From Hongsoonwoonella zoysiae (GTDB taxonomy: Bacteria > Pseudomonadota > Alphaproteobacteria > Rhizobiales > Stappiaceae): 64,000 nt of DNA. This document shows positions 61,390 to 64,000 of this stretch, one piece after another. A model generated the notes under the pieces. The model did not search any database. It saw nothing but the letters and a program-made list of their open reading frames with translations, and was not told the origin of the DNA. Both the position numbers and the translations under genes were made by a program. Each line of letters opens with the position of its first letter. The first letter of the stretch is position 1. The DNA lies in NCBI RefSeq assembly GCF_013266695.1, contig NZ_JABRXF010000003.1, positions 62,001 through 126,000 of the forward strand. The letters are read 5' to 3'.

Positions 61390-62047
61390 CTTCGCTGCCG
61401 AGCCGGTAACCGAGCCCGCGCACCGTTTCGATCAGATCGCCGCCGAGCTTCTTCCTCAAACGCCCGACGAAAACCTCGATCGTGTTGGAATCGCGGTCGA
61501 AATCCTGATCGTAAAGGTGCTCGATCAGTTCGGTGCGGGAGACGACGCGCCCCTTCTGGTGCATGAGGTAGGAAATCAGCCGGTATTCGTGCGAGGTGAG
61601 CTTGATCGACGCCCCATCCTTGGTCAGCTTTCCTGCCTTGATATCGAGGCGCAGCGGCCCGCAGATAATTTCGTTGGAAGCGTGGCCCGCGGCCCTGCGT
61701 ACCAGCGCCCGCACACGCGCCAACACCTCTTCCATGTGGAAGGGCTTGGCAACATAGTCGTCGGCGCCGGCGTCGATACCCGCCACCTTGTCGGACCACC
61801 TGTCGCGCGCGGTCAGGATCAGCACGGGCATCGTCTTTCCGTCGCGCCGCCAGTTTTCCAGCACGCTCAGGCCGTCGAGTACGGGCAGCCCGAGGTCGAG
61901 GATCACCGCGTCATAAGGTTCGGTGTCGCCAAGGAAATGCCCCTCCTCGCCGTCCTCGGCATGATCGACCACATAGCCCGCCTCGCTCAGCGCCTCGCAA
62001 AGCTGGCGATTGAGGTCGAGATCGTCTTCGACAACGAGAATGCGCAT
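61382..62047 (-). CDS. OmpR-type response regulator, FeuP-like
   Basis: Regulator of 221 residues. Receiver: MRILVVEDD start, phospho-aspartate in AVILDLGLP near residue 51, Thr in LILTAR, Lys in YVAKPFHM. Winged-helix domain ends VFVGRLRKKLGGDLIETVRG-LGYRLGS. Members of this group bind direct repeats upstream of envelope genes. It lies between the small secreted-protein gene (24-base gap) and the overlapping kinase, the order described for feuN-feuP-feuQ. Confidence 0.92.
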   Translation of the reverse strand: MRILVVEDDLDLNRQLCEALSEAGYVVDHAEDGEEGHFLGDTEPYDAVILDLGLPVLDGLSVLENWRRDGKTMPVLILTARDRWSDKVAGIDAGADDYVAKPFHMEEVLARVRALVRRAAGHASNEIICGPLRLDIKAGKLTKDGASIKLTSHEYRLISYLMHQKGRVVSRTELIEHLYDQDFDRDSNTIEVFVGRLRKKLGGDLIETVRGLGYRLGSEDG

Positions 62048-62071
62048 GAATTCTACCGTTCAGAAATTCAG

Positions 62072-62362
62072 TTACCTGAGCGGCCGTCCGCTCTTGGCGT
62101 CGACGACGCGTTTCGTCACCTTTCCGCCGGAAAGCACGGATAGCACATAGACCAGACGTCCGCCCTGCTCGCATAGGTCGGCCCGCACGATTTCCCCGCC
62201 CACGGATCGCGAGACCGCGCCGAGCGGGCGCGCCTGCCCGCTTGCCACAGCCTGTCGGGCCTGGGACTGGTTGAGGCACGCCGCCCACGCGGTCTCGCCC
62301 GAAAGGGCAAGAGCCAGGAACCCGGCAAGAGCGCCTGCTGTGATTTTCCGGTATCTTTTCAT
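62072..62362 (-). CDS. Small secreted PepSY-like protein, possible FeuN-type modulator
   Basis: A 96-residue periplasmic protein. Signal peptide MKRYRKITAGALAGFLALAL with cleavage near AWA. The mature part (from about residue 28) has one pair of cysteines (CLNQ near residue 29 and DLCEQ near residue 64) and ends GGKVTKRVVDAKSGRPLR. The pattern NQSQARQAVASGQA...VYVLSVL...VVDA matches small PepSY-like domains that often precede two-component genes. The ATG at 62360-62362 follows AGGATC. First gene ahead of the regulator and kinase; in Sinorhizobium the corresponding FeuN restrains the FeuQ sensor. Equivalence is inferred from position and type, not from sequence identity. Confidence 0.7.
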   Translation of the reverse strand: MKRYRKITAGALAGFLALALSGETAWAACLNQSQARQAVASGQARPLGAVSRSVGGEIVRADLCEQGGRLVYVLSVLSGGKVTKRVVDAKSGRPLR

Positions 62363-62450
62363 GGGCGCGATCCTGCAACACGTTGCATGAATAGCACATG
62401 AACATATCGGCAATCGAAACGACAGTTCCCTCGGTTTCCAATCGTTTTTC

Positions 62451-64000
62451 CTAAACCCGAAGCTCCGCCTCGCCGGGAAGCCCGCGCCCGACCGCACCCG
62501 ATATCTGGTGAATGCGGATATGGAATACCGATTGCGGCGAACCGAATATCGAAAGCTCGCCGTCCGGCTCCAGCCGCAGTTCGGGCCGTTCGGCGGCCAA
62601 TGTCGCCAGAACCTCACCTGATGGAGACAGAAACTCGGCCTCGTAGGCCTCGCGTTCCTCGCCCAACGGGACGTCGGTTCCAATCCAGTTGTCGCCGCCG
62701 ATGCGCGTGCGCCGGATCCAGCGGAATATCACCGCGCCATCGGCCTCGCGGCTCGCTTGGAGGTGCACCGGATCGAGCGGCAGAACGCCCCGGCCAGTGG
62801 CCGCATGATCCAGCGTGACGGTTGCCGTTCCGTCGAGCGGCTGCCCCTCCGGCACGATCCGGTAGCTTTCCTGCAGCCCCAGCCGGTCGAGCGACAGCGG
62901 CAGCGTAACGAAGGCATCGTCGATCAGCACGACGCGCGCGCCCTCCGGCAATCCCGCATTTGCCCCCGCTTCCGTGCCCAGTTGCCCTCGCAGCAGGCGG
63001 CTCAGCCTGTAGCGCCTTTCACCGATCAGTTCCGCGCTCTGGAACTGGAATATTTCTATTTCGCCGTCTTCGGGGATCGCCACCAGCGTATTCGCACCGC
63101 CAAGCACATCGAGATCGGGCCTTGAAGACAGAATTCCGCCGTAAAGCTCCACCTCGGCCTGCGTAGCGTTGTCCCAGCGTCCTGTCGGTCCCGGCATCAG
63201 GCCCGTCGCAAGCTCTCCCATGGTCGCCGGCCGCTCGATCCGCGTCACAGGCGCAAGTCCCCCCATTTCGGCACCGCGGTAGACGGCAAGCCCGCCGGGC
63301 CATGGCGAAGCAAAGGCGGCGATGCGCGGCGCGTGGTCGGCCTCGCCGCCGGGAAGTGCAGGAAGATCGACGATGATCGCCTCCGCCGGGCCGGATCGGG
63401 AAAGCGTCACCCGCCCCAGCCCGCCGAATTCGTGCGTTTCATGGGTAATCACCGGCGGCGCGCTCACGCTTCTTGCCGCGACGAGCCGGACAGGGCCATC
63501 CTCCACCGTTTCCACCCGCAGCGTAATTTTCCGGGCAAGCCCCGATTCTTGCGACGGCAGAAGATCGAGAATATCGCCCGGCTCCACATCCAGGCGATGC
63601 GGGGAAAGCGCAAAGCGGATGTCCTCCCGCTCCGCCCATTGGCGCACGAGCGCCTGTTCTGCGTAGCGGCCAAGCGTTTCCGCGTCCGCGACGGCGCCCG
63701 TATCCGTCTCGGCCACGCGGCGGCTTTCGCCTTCGATCCTGCGCGAGGCAACGACGAAGCGCCGGTGATCGCGCAAGACGTCGCGGGCGGCAAAGCGGAT
63801 TTCCGCCGCCAGATCGCTCGCATGGTTGCGCAGGATAGAAACCGGCGGCTCGTCCGGCCCCGCATCGGCAAGGTCGTCCTCGCCGATTTCGGAAACGGGC
63901 GGCCGCCATGCGGGCGCAAGCGTTATCCGGTCGCCGAGATCCGCGCCCGTTGCGCCGAACGCCGTGCCGAGAGGCTCGATCACGCGCCGGGGCGAGGCCG
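62451..64000 (-). CDS. GTA/phage tail host-specificity protein, C-terminal part (ORFg15-like)
   Basis: About 516 residues are visible and the frame is open at the right edge, so this is the end of a much longer gene (family members run to about 1,300 residues). Recognisable segments are RRVIEPLGTAFGATG, LPALPGGEADHAPRIAAFAS followed by WPGGLAVYRG, AEVELYGGILSS, YRLSRLLRGQLGTE and FRWIRRTRIGGDNW, all typical of the C-terminal half of the gene-transfer-agent tail protein that mediates host binding. The in-frame GTG at 63983 is an internal codon, not the start. It indicates that a GTA structural cluster probably extends to the right of the window. Confidence 0.88.
   Translation of the reverse strand, partial: ASPRRVIEPLGTAFGATGADLGDRITLAPAWRPPVSEIGEDDLADAGPDEPPVSILRNHASDLAAEIRFAARDVLRDHRRFVVASRRIEGESRRVAETDTGAVADAETLGRYAEQALVRQWAEREDIRFALSPHRLDVEPGDILDLLPSQESGLARKITLRVETVEDGPVRLVAARSVSAPPVITHETHEFGGLGRVTLSRSGPAEAIIVDLPALPGGEADHAPRIAAFASPWPGGLAVYRGAEMGGLAPVTRIERPATMGELATGLMPGPTGRWDNATQAEVELYGGILSSRPDLDVLGGANTLVAIPEDGEIEIFQFQSAELIGERRYRLSRLLRGQLGTEAGANAGLPEGARVVLIDDAFVTLPLSLDRLGLQESYRIVPEGQPLDGTATVTLDHAATGRGVLPLDPVHLQASREADGAVIFRWIRRTRIGGDNWIGTDVPLGEEREAYEAEFLSPSGEVLATLAAERPELRLEPDGELSIFGSPQSVFHIRIHQISGAVGRGLPGEAELRV

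Noticed and set aside
62365-62683. N-terminal extension of the small PepSY-like protein frame
   Set aside because: It would bury a clear signal peptide and overlaps the GTA tail gene; the ATG at 62362 has a ribosome-binding site.
63983-63983. GTG as the start codon of the GTA tail gene
   Set aside because: The frame continues upstream to the window edge with family-like residues (SPRR before VIEPLG), so the gene is truncated by the window, not started here.

Overview
The window is high-GC, densely packed alphaproteobacterial chromosome. Several gene neighbourhoods are typical of Hyphomicrobiales (Rhizobiales) and relatives: ccmI-ccmE-ccmF-ccmH followed by degP, a response regulator, a histidine kinase and glnE, with a PleC/DivJ-class kinase divergent from glnE; a FeuP/FeuQ-like pair behind a small secreted protein; and the end of a gene-transfer-agent tail gene. 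I cannot name a genus. No rRNA, tRNA, CRISPR array or insertion sequence was seen.

1-15000: aerobic CoA-dependent anthranilate (2-aminobenzoate) catabolism. A leftward operon encodes an SDR, a MarR regulator, a crotonase-fold enzyme, an acyl-CoA dehydrogenase and an aryl-CoA ligase (cut by the window edge). It diverges from a fused flavin monooxygenase/old-yellow-enzyme gene of the 2-aminobenzoyl-CoA monooxygenase/reductase type. After a DUF1203 gene, ilvD and REP-like repeats comes a five-gene Liv-type ABC importer. An 18-bp palindrome in the catabolic divergent promoter recurs with 16 of 18 matches upstream of the importer, which suggests one MarR regulon for uptake and degradation.

15000-30000: a small secreted protein, a DUF1194 von Willebrand protein and an SDR, then the most unusual block. 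It holds a six-TM class III nucleotide cyclase, a metallo-beta-lactamase-fold hydrolase, a stand-alone cyclic-nucleotide-binding protein and an 868-residue ABC exporter whose nucleotide-binding domain is degenerate and greatly enlarged. Divergent from the exporter is a run of four glycosyltransferases and a polysaccharide deacetylase. I read this as a candidate glycan synthesis/export system with its own cyclic-nucleotide circuit; this is inference.

29500-38600: an Opp/Yej/Agp-type ABC importer operon (fused double ATPase, binding protein, two permeases, methyltransferase), preceded by a 16-bp perfect inverted repeat, then a second membrane-bound class III cyclase with a sensor region and HAMP.

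38600-64000: an arylformamidase-like hydrolase, pepN, a PleC-like kinase behind a perfect CtrA box, glnE, a two-component pair, degP, an alpha/beta-hydrolase-OsmC fusion, the cytochrome c maturation operon, a conserved alpha-helical protein, a 17-kDa-antigen-like lipoprotein, a FeuNPQ-like set, and the 3' part of a GTA host-specificity (ORFg15-like) gene running off the right edge.
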